64,000 bases of DNA from Coriobacteriia bacterium (GCA_030537355.1 JAUNNF010000003.1:124001-188000), one strand, 5' to 3'; positions 52,226-62,036 are shown, numbered from the stretch's first letter. Numbers and translations are program-made. Notes: generated from the sequence alone by a model not told the origin.

Positions 52226-53959
52226 TTAGGCCACCTCCGATTTGCTCATTTGTGATTCTACAATCTCTTTATATACATCACATGATTTTAACAACTCTTC
52301 ATGTGTGCCTATTCCCTTTACTTCTCCTCTATCAATACAAATAATTCTATCAGCCTCTAAAATTGTACTTACGCGCTGCGCGACAATTACTGTTGTTGCG
52401 TCCTTTGTTTTATCTTTTAAGGCATGACGAAGAGTCTTATCTGTTTTAAAGTCAAGTGCCGAGAAACTATCATCGAATATATATATTTCAGGTTTTCTAA
52501 CAATAGCACGAGCAATACATAGCCTCTGTTTTTGTCCACCAGAAAAGTTTTGTCCACCTTGTGCAACAGGCTCTTCAAATCCCTTTTCCTTTTCCATAAC
52601 AAAATCATAAGACTGAGCAATTTGGATTGCTTCTTCAACAGCGTCCTCTGTTGCTTCCTTATCGCCAAACATAATATTTGAATCGATTGTTCCTTTAAAA
52701 AGACAAGCTTTTTGTGGAACGAAACCAATTTTTTTACGAAGTTCATCGAGCTTATAATCGCGAACGTCAACACCATCAACAAGTATAGAACCCTCACTTA
52801 CATCATATAATCTAGGAATCATATTAATAATTGTAGACTTACCCATGCCAGTACCACCAATAATAGCTGTAGTCTCGCCTGGTGCAGATGTAAAACTCAA
52901 ATCCTTAATAGCAGGCTTAGAAGCGCCAACATAAGTAAAACTTACATTCTTAAATTCTAAATAGCCTCGCTTATCAGGATTATTCTTTGGATCTAGTGCA
53001 TCTTTAATTAGATTTTCACTTTGTAAAACTTCTTTTGTACGTTTTGCACAAGCAGCTGCTCTTGGCAATAACAAAAATACGATGGTCAATAAAATTACTG
53101 CAGCCATAATATTAATAATATAGGAGATGATTGCCATAACCTCACCAGTTGTATATTGAATACCAGCTGTATAGTCAGACCTACATGCAATATACATCAA
53201 TGCTGCAACTGTCAATGCTAAAATTAAAACAATTACTGGCAACATAGCAGCAACAACAATCATCATCTTTTTATTCATCTTTGTATACTCAACATTGATT
53301 TTATCGAATCTTCCTTCTTCAAATTTTGTAGTACCAAATGCCCTTATTACACGAGCACCAGTCAATTTTTCTCTAATAACCATATTGATACGGTCGAGTT
53401 TCTTTTGAATCCTATTTGAAAGAGGAATCGCAATACGACCAATTATAACTAGCGCAATTGCAAGCATAGGAATAGAAAAAATCAAGATTGCAGATAAGTC
53501 AGGAGAAGTTGAAATTGCCATGATCATACCAACAATACACATAATAGGAGCCATCATAGCAATACTTAAACAAAGTGCCAAAAACAACTGTATTTGCTGA
53601 ATATCAGTGCAAGTACGTGTAATTAATGACGAAGTAGAAAAGGCGTCAATTTCAGCTTCTGAAAATCCTTGGACTTTATGAAAAACCTTTCCTCGCAAAT
53701 TTCTAGATACACCCATTGCAACACGAGCTGCTAAATTAGCAGTAAACAAACCGCTCAATAATTCAATACCAACTAAAAGCAACATAAATCCACATACAAC
53801 AACTACAGACATATAATCTTCTTCAGGAATTGAATAATCAATTAGTGCCTGCATTAAATATGGAAGCCCCATAGCAGTTGTGGTTAAGCCTATAACTGCA
53901 ATTACCAATCCGACAAACTGCTTCCAAAAATATTTAAACTCACGAAATACTATAGACAT
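52226..53959 (-). CDS. ABC exporter half-transporter, first gene of a heterodimer
   Basis: A 577-residue half-transporter with a six-helix domain followed by an ATPase. Walker A is GGTGMGKST, the signature is NFSGGQKQRLCIARA and Walker B is IYIFDDSFSALD. The Walker B ends in Asp instead of the catalytic Glu, so this half has a degenerate site, as in LmrCD/TM287-288 type heterodimers; the partner at 50477 has the intact Glu. Together they should form a multidrug or lipid exporter. Ten bases separate it from the membrane protein gene upstream. Confidence 0.9.
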   Translation of the reverse strand: MSIVFREFKYFWKQFVGLVIAVIGLTTTAMGLPYLMQALIDYSIPEEDYMSVVVVCGFMLLLVGIELLSGLFTANLAARVAMGVSRNLRGKVFHKVQGFSEAEIDAFSTSSLITRTCTDIQQIQLFLALCLSIAMMAPIMCIVGMIMAISTSPDLSAILIFSIPMLAIALVIIGRIAIPLSNRIQKKLDRINMVIREKLTGARVIRAFGTTKFEEGRFDKINVEYTKMNKKMMIVVAAMLPVIVLILALTVAALMYIACRSDYTAGIQYTTGEVMAIISYIINIMAAVILLTIVFLLLPRAAACAKRTKEVLQSENLIKDALDPKNNPDKRGYLEFKNVSFTYVGASKPAIKDLSFTSAPGETTAIIGGTGMGKSTIINMIPRLYDVSEGSILVDGVDVRDYKLDELRKKIGFVPQKACLFKGTIDSNIMFGDKEATEDAVEEAIQIAQSYDFVMEKEKGFEEPVAQGGQNFSGGQKQRLCIARAIVRKPEIYIFDDSFSALDFKTDKTLRHALKDKTKDATTVIVAQRVSTILEADRIICIDRGEVKGIGTHEELLKSCDVYKEIVESQMSKSEVA

Positions 53960-53968
53960 AAATTTTCC

Positions 53969-54529
53969 TTAATCAATAATAGCAGTCCTATCAGCAGCAA
54001 AAGCAGTAAGGATAAGTCTTACACCAAAAACTGCTATTGCAATACTTGTATATATGTTCAAAATACTTTCATCAAATTGATATCCAGTAAATATCGCAAG
54101 TGCAGTGATGATTTCTGCAATAAAAATAATGAGATACAAAATTGATGTACCCTTTGTATGAGAATATTGTTTGAATTGTACATAGCTATTCATGCACAAA
54201 ATACCATCAATAACAAGCCATATTATTGATATAACCAATATGATACTCTGTAGCATATTAAATATGTTTTCATAAAAGTTAGAAACAATGAGAAAAAACA
54301 GCGCAATAGCTCCAGCAGTAGTTGCAACTATCCCTCTACATATAACAAGTACATCCGCAATTTTGCTTTTGTCTCTTGTAAAATAAGCGAAAAAAGAACA
54401 TAAGCCCCATGCTAAAACAACAATACCAAAAATCCAACATGAAATATATGGATGAATGTCTGGATACAGCATACAATACCCTGCTCCAAATATGGACATA
54501 AATCCTAATATCGAATTAAAAAATCTCAT
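53969..54529 (-). CDS. six-helix membrane protein, DUF308/HdeD-like
   Basis: A 186-residue protein of six hydrophobic segments in three pairs, like the HdeD family and the protein at 37823, but weakly similar in sequence. GAGGTAATT precedes the ATG. It sits just upstream of the two exporter genes and is probably cotranscribed with them. A role in the same export process, or in acid or membrane stress, is only a guess. Confidence 0.7.
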   Translation of the reverse strand: MRFFNSILGFMSIFGAGYCMLYPDIHPYISCWIFGIVVLAWGLCSFFAYFTRDKSKIADVLVICRGIVATTAGAIALFFLIVSNFYENIFNMLQSIILVISIIWLVIDGILCMNSYVQFKQYSHTKGTSILYLIIFIAEIITALAIFTGYQFDESILNIYTSIAIAVFGVRLILTAFAADRTAIID

Positions 54530-54576
54530 AATTACCTCCTTCTACTATTCTACTATAAGAAGGTGGCGAATTTCTC

Positions 54577-55054
54577 TTAATTATTAAAAAGGCAATTATT
54601 GTATGTCGAAAACTCCACGGTATCTAATGTACTATGCTTTATAGCACTATTTCTAAAATCACAATTACTAAACTTAAAGTTTTTACAATTTACAATTTTG
54701 TCATCCTTGGTAGATCCGTGTATTTCGAAATTATCAAATACAAGACCATCAACATATTCAAGGTCAAAAGCCTGAGTTGAACCTAATAATTTTGAATTAG
54801 TAAATGTAAAATCTTTGATATAACAATCTGTAATTTCATGGCCTACCTCACAGAACTTTGCAATACATGGCTTATCAAACCCTCTGATTTGCATTGCGTA
54901 TTTACCACCATGACCTTCTATATTGGCGCCATTTACAGTTAGGTGATCAATCTTAACATTTTTAATAGATGGCATATAAGCTTTTTTGCTGACATCCACA
55001 TAGCATAAAACCAAAAGCAAAGATCGATAATACTACTAAAATTTTGAACTTCAT
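54577..55054 (-). pseudogene. lipoprotein gene with a frameshift in an A6 run
   Basis: From ATG 55054 (after AAAGGGG) the frame encodes a lipoprotein signal (MKFKILVV...MLCGCQQK) and then stops after 30 codons. The remaining 138 residues lie in another frame from about 54980, with right-handed beta-helix character (short repeats with NCKNFKFSNCDF). The frames meet at six As (54982-54987 on the + strand as Ts); five As would join them. Either the gene is broken, or it is switched by slipped-strand change, or the read is wrong. It starts one base after the purine nucleoside phosphorylase gene, in the formate dehydrogenase operon. Confidence 0.75.
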
Positions 55055-55055
55055 A

Positions 55056-56015
55056 TTATCCCCTTTCATTGATTTCTGTCACTATACCACAAATCAAATC
55101 TTGAAATTTATTTGATACCTTAGCCGTCTCTTCATTCACTTCTTTACCAGTAGGAGGATTATCAACCAAACCAGCTCCCATATTTGAGATACAATTAATA
55201 TTAATAACACGCATATTTGCGTGTTTTGCACCAATTGCTTCACACAACGAACTCATTCCGACAGTATCTGCTCCTAATTTTTTAAACATTTTTATATCTG
55301 CAGGGGTCTCATAAGTTGGCCCTAATGTTTGCACATAAACACTATCATGGAGTGTAATACCATGTTTATCAGCAACTCTGTGAGAAGCTTTAATAAATTC
55401 TTTATCGTATAAATCATTTAAACTTGTAAAACGCTCACCAAACTGATCAATGTTTGGACCTGCTAAACTGCTTGTTATAAATTGTGTGATTGCATCATTG
55501 GCCACGGCAAAGTCTCCAACATTATAACTTTCATTAATCGCCCCACACGCATTGGTTAGTATGACCTTATTTGCCCCAAGCATATTACAAACTCTAATTG
55601 GCACAAGAACACCCCATAAATCCAAATCTTCGTATAAATGAATTCTTCCTTTCATGCAAACTACTTTTGCACCACATAAATATCCAAATATAAGGGTGCC
55701 CTCATGTCCATTCACGGTAGTCTGAGGAAATCCATTAATATCTTTATAAGAAATACTTTTGACAACATCAATTTTATTACTTAAACCATCTAGTCCAGTA
55801 CCAAGTGTGATTAAAATTTCTGGCGTAAAATCAGTTTGTTTTTTTATGGAATCAACACATGTTTCTAATTGTTGGTAATAATCATCAGAATTATTATTTT
55901 GATTATAGGTTTTTTCTATCAAATAAATTCGTGATGCTAAAAATATTACGACAATAGAAAGAATTCCAACTAAACAAAAAAGGATAATTTTACTGATGTC
56001 TACTTTTTTATTCAT
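55056..56015 (-). CDS. purine nucleoside phosphorylase with an N-terminal membrane anchor
   Basis: The start is the ATG at 56015, which overlaps the stop of the formate dehydrogenase gene (ATGA). The 319-residue protein begins MNKKVDISK, then a membrane helix (about residues 10-30), a polar linker, and the trimeric PNP fold: LGTGLDGL (phosphate loop), GHEGTLIFG, KGRIHLYE and GPTYETPAD with GMSSLCEA. Trimeric PNP cuts inosine and guanosine with phosphate. The positive N-terminus puts the enzyme outside the membrane, which is unusual because PNP is normally cytoplasmic. It follows formate dehydrogenase, so purine salvage is oddly coupled to redox genes. Confidence 0.87.
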   Translation of the reverse strand: MNKKVDISKIILFCLVGILSIVVIFLASRIYLIEKTYNQNNNSDDYYQQLETCVDSIKKQTDFTPEILITLGTGLDGLSNKIDVVKSISYKDINGFPQTTVNGHEGTLIFGYLCGAKVVCMKGRIHLYEDLDLWGVLVPIRVCNMLGANKVILTNACGAINESYNVGDFAVANDAITQFITSSLAGPNIDQFGERFTSLNDLYDKEFIKASHRVADKHGITLHDSVYVQTLGPTYETPADIKMFKKLGADTVGMSSLCEAIGAKHANMRVININCISNMGAGLVDNPPTGKEVNEETAKVSNKFQDLICGIVTEINERG

Positions 56016-58648
56016 TTTGAAATGTTTACTGCACAAACTTTATATTCAGGAATGCGAGCATATTTATCTAGCGCCGCATTAGTCAATATATTTGCATATC
56101 CATCTGGAAAGTGAAATGGCATCCATGTCTCCCCTTGGGAAACTTTATATGACACTCTAGCAGTGGTCTTAATAGATCCTCGTCTAGAAGAAACTTTGAT
56201 TTTGTCTCCATCTTTAATACCTAGTTTATCAGCATCGATTTTATTCATTTCAATATATGATTTGCCCTCGCGTTGCATCAAACCTTTGGTCTTTCCTGTC
56301 ATAGCACGAGTATTGTAATGATAAAGTATCCTACCAGTCATTAAGATGAATGGATAATCCTTATCTGGAAGCTCAGCACTTGGAACATATTTAGCGGGAT
56401 AAAACCAACCTCGTCCCCTACTAAATTTATCAACATGTAAAATAGGTGTTCCGGGATGACGCTTACTTGTGCAAGGCCATTGAAGGGTCTCGCCTGAATC
56501 TAGACGTTTGTGGCTAATGCCTGCAAAACTTGGTGTTACACTTGCAATTTCATCCATTATTTGAGCAGAAGTCATTTTCTTTTGTTTATATTTCATGCGC
56601 TTCATTAAATCAATGAAAATATCTGTATCTAACCTCATATTGCCTTTTAACTCAACAGCCTTGCGAACACGTTGAACACGACGTTCGGTGTTTGTAAATG
56701 TACCTTCTTTTTCAGCATAACTAGTACCAGGTAAAATAACGTCAGCATATTTAGCAGTTTCTGTCATAAACAAATCATCTAATACAAAGAAATCTAAACT
56801 CTTTAAAGCTTTCTTTATATGGCCCTGGTCAGCATCAGTGACAATTGGGTCTTCACCAAATATGAAGAGGCCACGAATGTCTTTATTAATGGCGGCCCCG
56901 AACACATCTGTTGCATGCATACCAGGATTTCTGTTTAACTTTGTTTTCCAAGCACGCTCGAATTTTTTGATGATCTTCTCGTCTTTAACAGACTGATAAC
57001 CTGGGAAAGAAACAGGAAGTGCACCCATATCACATGCGCCTTGAACATTGTTTTGACCACGAAGTGGATTAACGCCACAACCAGGCTTCCCTAGCTTGCC
57101 AACCATCATCGCCATGTTAGACATTGACATAACACCTTCGGTACCGGTTGAATGTTCTGTAACACCCAAGCAATATATGATTGGAGCTTTGTCTGCACGA
57201 GCATACATCCTGGCAGCTTCAATAAGTTTGTCCTTATTAATGTTGCAAATTTTTGCAACTTTCTCTGGAGTATAATCTTTAACTATCTCAGCAAGCTCTT
57301 TATAACCTTCAGTCCTGGATTTAATAAATTTCTTGTCAGTTAAGCCTTCATTGATCATTACATTCATAATTCCATTAGCAAATGCTACATTTGTACCAGG
57401 TTTAAGTTTAATATGAATATCAGCAACTTGTGTAAGGCCAATATCTCTAGGGTCAACGACGATTAATTTTGTACCATTTGCAACAGCATTGCGTATTTGC
57501 ATACCGATAACTGGATGCGCTTCTTCTGGGTTAGAGCCAACCAACATTATTACATCAACATCATTAGTGATATCCCCTATTGGATTGGTCATAGCCCCTG
57601 AACCTAAAGTCATTGCAAGACCAGCCACTGATGCCGAATGGCAAACGCGTGCACAATTATCTACGTTGTTTGTACCAAAAGCACATCTAACCATCTTCTG
57701 GAACATATAGCAATCCTCATTTGGAGCACGAGAGCAAGCAAAACCAGCCAACGCATCGGCACCATATTTGCGTTTAATCTCCAAGAATTTACTTGCGATT
57801 AAATCTAGAGCCTCATCCCAACTAGCACGACGAAACTTACCATTCTTAGTTTTAATTAGAGGACTTGTCAATCTCTCTTTAGAATGAACAAAATCAAATG
57901 ATCCGAAACGACCTTTTACGCAAAGCCTTTTATGATTAGAAGGTCCATCTACAGCTTCTGTTCCAACAATTTTATTACCTCTTACAAGTAAATTAAATTG
58001 ACAACCAGTTGCACAATGTGGGCATGTAGTTAGAACTTTCTTTGTGTATTTTAAATCGTTTTTAGTAGATAGTGCACCTGTAGGACAAGCAGCTGCACAA
58101 TTACCACACGACTCGCAATCACTTTCCCTCCATTGCTCATCAAATGGAGTTTGAACGTATCCACGCTTTGCCTCTAAAACACCATTACGAGCCAACTTTT
58201 TACATGCTGCAACACATCTTTTACAATTAATACAGATTTGAGAATCATAACTTAAAAATGGATTTTTATTTTGCTTGATAGCATGTCCATTAAATCCTGA
58301 TTTTTTAACGCCATACTTCTTAGCTAGTTTTTCTAGTTCACAATTCCCTTTACTTTTGCATTTTTTGCAATCATGGCCAGCCATAAGAAGATTAAGCATC
58401 TTTTTACGAGCTTCAATAACCTTTTCACTATTAGTTAAAATCTTCATATTGGCTTTAACTTTGGTATTACATGCAGTAACAAGATTATCTTGACCTTTGA
58501 TTTCGACAACACATATTTTGCAAGAGCCGATATTGTTTACGCCTTTGAGATAGCAAAGAGTTGGAATTGAATCTCCAGCTACATCAAGTATAGTAGAATT
58601 CTCATCTACTCTTTTTCGTTTGCCGTCTATTGTTATATTAATCGACAT
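56012..58648 (-). CDS. fdhF: formate dehydrogenase catalytic subunit, Cys type
   Basis: The start is the ATG at 58648 inside the last codons of the upstream gene, an 11-base overlap. The 878-residue protein has, in order, a 2Fe-2S domain (PTLCYLKG, GSCKICVVE, ACNTK), a His/Cys segment (HDCKKCKSKGNCELEK), two 4Fe-4S ferredoxin motifs (CINCKRCVAAC, CESCGNCAAAC), a further cluster CPHCATGC and a molybdopterin domain. NVDNCARVCHSAS holds Cys where the E. coli enzyme has selenocysteine. It oxidises formate to CO2 or the reverse and passes electrons to the flavoprotein encoded upstream. MobA and FdhD are close by. Confidence 0.92.
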   Translation of the reverse strand: MSINITIDGKRKRVDENSTILDVAGDSIPTLCYLKGVNNIGSCKICVVEIKGQDNLVTACNTKVKANMKILTNSEKVIEARKKMLNLLMAGHDCKKCKSKGNCELEKLAKKYGVKKSGFNGHAIKQNKNPFLSYDSQICINCKRCVAACKKLARNGVLEAKRGYVQTPFDEQWRESDCESCGNCAAACPTGALSTKNDLKYTKKVLTTCPHCATGCQFNLLVRGNKIVGTEAVDGPSNHKRLCVKGRFGSFDFVHSKERLTSPLIKTKNGKFRRASWDEALDLIASKFLEIKRKYGADALAGFACSRAPNEDCYMFQKMVRCAFGTNNVDNCARVCHSASVAGLAMTLGSGAMTNPIGDITNDVDVIMLVGSNPEEAHPVIGMQIRNAVANGTKLIVVDPRDIGLTQVADIHIKLKPGTNVAFANGIMNVMINEGLTDKKFIKSRTEGYKELAEIVKDYTPEKVAKICNINKDKLIEAARMYARADKAPIIYCLGVTEHSTGTEGVMSMSNMAMMVGKLGKPGCGVNPLRGQNNVQGACDMGALPVSFPGYQSVKDEKIIKKFERAWKTKLNRNPGMHATDVFGAAINKDIRGLFIFGEDPIVTDADQGHIKKALKSLDFFVLDDLFMTETAKYADVILPGTSYAEKEGTFTNTERRVQRVRKAVELKGNMRLDTDIFIDLMKRMKYKQKKMTSAQIMDEIASVTPSFAGISHKRLDSGETLQWPCTSKRHPGTPILHVDKFSRGRGWFYPAKYVPSAELPDKDYPFILMTGRILYHYNTRAMTGKTKGLMQREGKSYIEMNKIDADKLGIKDGDKIKVSSRRGSIKTTARVSYKVSQGETWMPFHFPDGYANILTNAALDKYARIPEYKVCAVNISK

Positions 58649-60365
58649 GATTACACCCATAAACATCACAACGCAAGCATTTTTTGCATTCCTGCATTGC
58701 TTCTTCCTCGCTCAAACCAATTTCTATTGGCTTAAAGTTTTTTATTCTTTTGTCAGCAGCAACAGTACTAATTTCTGACCTTCCAATTAAATCCCTGCAA
58801 TTAGGATTTGCGTCTGGGATATCAATAATCTCTCCAAATTTATGATGATAACCTAGGTATTCATCAATCTGAACGGCAGTTTCTTTACCTGCTGCAACAG
58901 CTTTGATTACAGTAGATGGACCATAATCGCAATCGCCACCAAAAAATACTTTATCGTCCATATATTTAGAAAAATCTTGAGCTACATCTTGACCTATAGC
59001 CAACAGTGCTACATCACATTTGATTTCAATATCATCTTTATTTGCAGCAACTACTTTAGGGCGTCCACTTTTATCAAATACAGATACCATTTGAGGCGTT
59101 GCTATTAAAGTCTTATTTTTGATTTTCTTAGGAGCGCAAAGAGTCTTGATCTCAACACCCTCTTCAATTGCTCCTTGTATTTCTGCGTCCAATGCAGTCA
59201 TGTCACATTGGCGTCTACGATAGACGACTGTAACACTTTTGGCATTGCATCTAACAGCACTGCGTGCAGCATCCATAGCAACATTACCACCACCGATAAC
59301 TACTACATTTTTGCCTTTATAATTTGGAAGCTTTCCATCCCCTATAAGCCCTAACATCTCTACCGCTGAAGTTGTGCCAGAAAGACGAATTTTCTTCCCT
59401 ACCTGACAACCAATTGCAACAAACAAAGCATCACAATTATCTTTTAGCTTTTTAAAGCTTATATCAGAGCCTACTTTAACACCTGTTTTAACTGTGATAT
59501 TTTTATGCTTTATAATCATATCGATATCACGTTTAAGCTCAGTCTTAGGTAAGCGATAATTTGGAATTCCGTACTGCAACATGCCACCAAGTTTTTTGTG
59601 AGCTTCATAAATTTGAACCTTATGCCCCATAAGTGCTAGATAATATGCACAAGTTAACCCTGCTGGACCAGCGCCAACAATGTTAATTTTCTTACCCGTC
59701 TCAACATTTGATTTAGGATTATCTATTCGCATTGAATGATCTATAGCATAACGTTTTAAAGCACGAATGTTGATTGCGTCATCCAAAATATTTCTTCTGC
59801 ATTTCATCTCGCATGGGTGCTCGCATACATAAGCACATGCACAAACAAATGGATTATCTTTTCTAATTAACCTGACAGCATCATCGCATCTATTTTGCTG
59901 GATTAATGAAATATAGCCAGGTATATCAACATTTGCTGGACAATAAGATACGCAAGGTGCACAATCTAAATTGTAAGATGAGCACTTTTTCTCAAAAACA
60001 TGAAGTTCATATTCATCTTTAAATAAGTCTAAGCTAGCGAGTATGGTATTAGCTGCACCATAACCGACAGCACAGTCAGCAGTTTGATTGATAGTTGTGA
60101 GTAAATCTTTTAACGACTTTAGCGAGTCTTCATTTGCTTTAAACTCAATAATAGATTTTAAGATCGTTTCAGCTTGTTTTAGTCCATCCCTACAAGGTAC
60201 ACATTTTCCACATGATTGACTAATGTATGCTTGCAATAATGCAAGAGTTTGAGAAAGTGGACATATACCTGGGATATAAGTGTGTTTAAGTTTGTCAAAC
60301 TTGAGAGCTGTGTCATCCATCTTCCTATCATTATTATTGGGTTGACAGTGACGTTTCAAATTCAT
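58638..60365 (-). CDS. NuoF-tail/GltD-like flavoprotein, electron partner of formate dehydrogenase
   Basis: A 575-residue protein starting after AGGAGG at 60365. Residues about 30-110 match the C-terminal 4Fe-4S part of NuoF (CGKCVPCRDG). A Cys-rich link follows (CAPCVSYCPAN, CACAYVCEHPCEMKC), then a glutamate-synthase-beta-like FAD/NAD(P)H unit (VGAGPAGLTCAYY, GGMLQYGIPNYRLP, VIGGGNVAMDAARSAVR). The NuoF flavin half is missing. It probably carries electrons between NAD(P)H and the FeS chain of the formate dehydrogenase subunit next to it, perhaps by bifurcation; the sequence cannot decide. A TATAAT-like box lies about 25 bases upstream. Confidence 0.87.
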   Translation of the reverse strand: MNLKRHCQPNNNDRKMDDTALKFDKLKHTYIPGICPLSQTLALLQAYISQSCGKCVPCRDGLKQAETILKSIIEFKANEDSLKSLKDLLTTINQTADCAVGYGAANTILASLDLFKDEYELHVFEKKCSSYNLDCAPCVSYCPANVDIPGYISLIQQNRCDDAVRLIRKDNPFVCACAYVCEHPCEMKCRRNILDDAINIRALKRYAIDHSMRIDNPKSNVETGKKINIVGAGPAGLTCAYYLALMGHKVQIYEAHKKLGGMLQYGIPNYRLPKTELKRDIDMIIKHKNITVKTGVKVGSDISFKKLKDNCDALFVAIGCQVGKKIRLSGTTSAVEMLGLIGDGKLPNYKGKNVVVIGGGNVAMDAARSAVRCNAKSVTVVYRRRQCDMTALDAEIQGAIEEGVEIKTLCAPKKIKNKTLIATPQMVSVFDKSGRPKVVAANKDDIEIKCDVALLAIGQDVAQDFSKYMDDKVFFGGDCDYGPSTVIKAVAAGKETAVQIDEYLGYHHKFGEIIDIPDANPNCRDLIGRSEISTVAADKRIKNFKPIEIGLSEEEAMQECKKCLRCDVYGCNHVD

Positions 60366-60404
60366 TGTAAATTTCCTCCTAGCTTGACGTCGATATTATA
60401 GCAT

Positions 60405-61427
60405 TTATTGAAGCCCTAGTTCTTCAAATGTAAAATCATGATTGTACAATAGCTTATAAAAACTCAACGAATTGCTAACTACTCTATCTTTTGAATAAAC
60501 TTCCGGATGTAACTTATTGACAAGCCAGCATAAACCAAGGCATGAGGAACATGTAGCATAATCCCAAGGTTCAAGCGCACTTGGAAATTTAAAAACATTT
60601 TTCTGCTTAACAGCATCTATATTAGATAGTTTCTTATCATTTAATATATCATCAACAGAATATTTTGCATAACTAGGAATAAATATATATTCAGGGTTTT
60701 GTGCATTCAGTGTTTCAGGCTCAACAGACACAAAATAACTTTCGTTATTAACATTAGAATCAATACACCTAGATCCAGCACTTTCTATTAAATCATTTTG
60801 AATCATATTTTTAGCAGCTACTGTATACAATTGAGGTCCGAAAAATACTACTTTAGGTTTTGTTTTAACATCCCTAACAGAAGCATTAACATCATTATAA
60901 ATTTCGTTATACTTATCAATAATTAGACTAGCCCTCTCTTCCTCGCCAAAAAGTTTAGCTAGGTCAGTCAAGCTCAATTTAATACTATCTACACTTTCAT
61001 CCTGGGGGAAACAAACAAAAGTATCAATGCCAGTACCTTCGTAATCCTTTTCTTTTGCTCGCCAATTTAGTTCAGGTAAAATAATTAAATCTGGGTGAAG
61101 CTTTACAATTTCTTCTTTATTAACAGAAGTGCTATCACTGCCAACACATTCAATACTATCCCAATCAGGTAATATTTTACTATAAAGATTAGATGCTATA
61201 TCCTTCCTGCCAAAACCTGCAATGTATTTAGATGTACCATTACCCAAAACAATTAGATGATTTAATGTAGGGTTATGTGTGGATGTAACTTTTTTTAGCG
61301 GAAGATTTAATGAAAACTCATGGCCTACACTATCTTTAATATTACTTGTTGCAGCCTTTGTGTTAACACATGCACATAAGAAAAATAAACAGAACGATAA
61401 AATTATTATTTTTAATAGCTTTTGCAT
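60405..61427 (-). CDS. metal/cofactor-binding lipoprotein of an ABC transporter
   Basis: A 340-residue lipoprotein (LFFLCAC) with the Fe/B12-type periplasmic-binding fold. The usual motifs are seen: DLIILPELNWR, then FGPQLYTVA and AKNMIQNDLIESAG in the second lobe. The family binds heme, siderophores, cobalamin or, in some cases, oxyanions. No permease or ATPase gene adjoins it. Its place between formate dehydrogenase and mobA hints at metal supply for the pterin enzymes. The start lacks a ribosome site: TTGCAA and TAAATT are 16 apart and the -10 box ends 7 bases before the ATG. Confidence 0.82.
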   Translation of the reverse strand: MQKLLKIIILSFCLFFLCACVNTKAATSNIKDSVGHEFSLNLPLKKVTSTHNPTLNHLIVLGNGTSKYIAGFGRKDIASNLYSKILPDWDSIECVGSDSTSVNKEEIVKLHPDLIILPELNWRAKEKDYEGTGIDTFVCFPQDESVDSIKLSLTDLAKLFGEEERASLIIDKYNEIYNDVNASVRDVKTKPKVVFFGPQLYTVAAKNMIQNDLIESAGSRCIDSNVNNESYFVSVEPETLNAQNPEYIFIPSYAKYSVDDILNDKKLSNIDAVKQKNVFKFPSALEPWDYATCSSCLGLCWLVNKLHPEVYSKDRVVSNSLSFYKLLYNHDFTFEELGLQ

Positions 61428-61478
61428 AATAAAAAATTTAGCATAATTAGCTCTAATTGCAAGATATAATTTAGTTTT

Positions 61479-62036
61479 ATGGTATCAATTGATGAAATAG
61501 GCATTGGGGTTCTCTCGTCGAGTAAAAGTAGACGAATGAATATTAATAAAGCCAATTTAAAAATCGGTAATGAAACTTTTCTAAATCATATATGCAAAAA
61601 ATTTGAGTCTTTTTCAGAAATTACCATAGCAACAAATGACAGGAGTATAACAGCCAATGCGGTTTATGACGAGCACGAAGGCGTCGGACCTATGGAGGGC
61701 ATATACCAAATTCTTAAAAGCACAAACAAAAAGTATTGTTTTATTTGTAGTGTCGATATGCCATTTATAAATCAAGATTTAGTTTATTATCTAGTTGAAA
61801 AAATAGATAACGAGCATGAATGCTATATTTTCAAAGATGAAGAGAGAGTTCACCCTACCTGCGGAATTTACTCAAAAAATATTGTTCCTGTACTTAAAGA
61901 TCTTATCGACAACAAAAAGTACTGTTTACTCGAAATTTATGAGCGTTGCAAAACAAAATATATAGATTATAATCTGGATAAAAAGATGCTAATCAACATA
62001 AACACAAATGAGGATTATGAAAAATTGTGCAACTAA
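61479..62036 (+). CDS. mobA: molybdenum cofactor guanylyltransferase
   Basis: A 185-residue enzyme that joins GMP to molybdopterin. The start GVLSSSKSRRMNINKANLKI is a variant of the family's GGxSxRMGxDK motif, keeping SxRM and K. ICSVDMPFI holds the metal-binding Asp, and HPTCGIYSKN follows as usual. A TATAAT box ends 8 bases before the ATG and there is no ribosome site, so the message is probably leaderless. It overlaps FdhD by 20 bases and together they serve formate dehydrogenase. Confidence 0.9.
   Translation: MVSIDEIGIGVLSSSKSRRMNINKANLKIGNETFLNHICKKFESFSEITIATNDRSITANAVYDEHEGVGPMEGIYQILKSTNKKYCFICSVDMPFINQDLVYYLVEKIDNEHECYIFKDEERVHPTCGIYSKNIVPVLKDLIDNKKYCLLEIYERCKTKYIDYNLDKKMLININTNEDYEKLCN

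Noticed and set aside
54577-55020. A 147-residue gene starting at MLLVLC
   Set aside because: No ribosome site. A lipoprotein signal lies in another frame right upstream with a good site, so a frameshift explains it better.
56012-58648. Selenocysteine-containing formate dehydrogenase
   Set aside because: The position that is selenocysteine in E. coli FdhF is a plain Cys codon, and no in-frame TGA is present.
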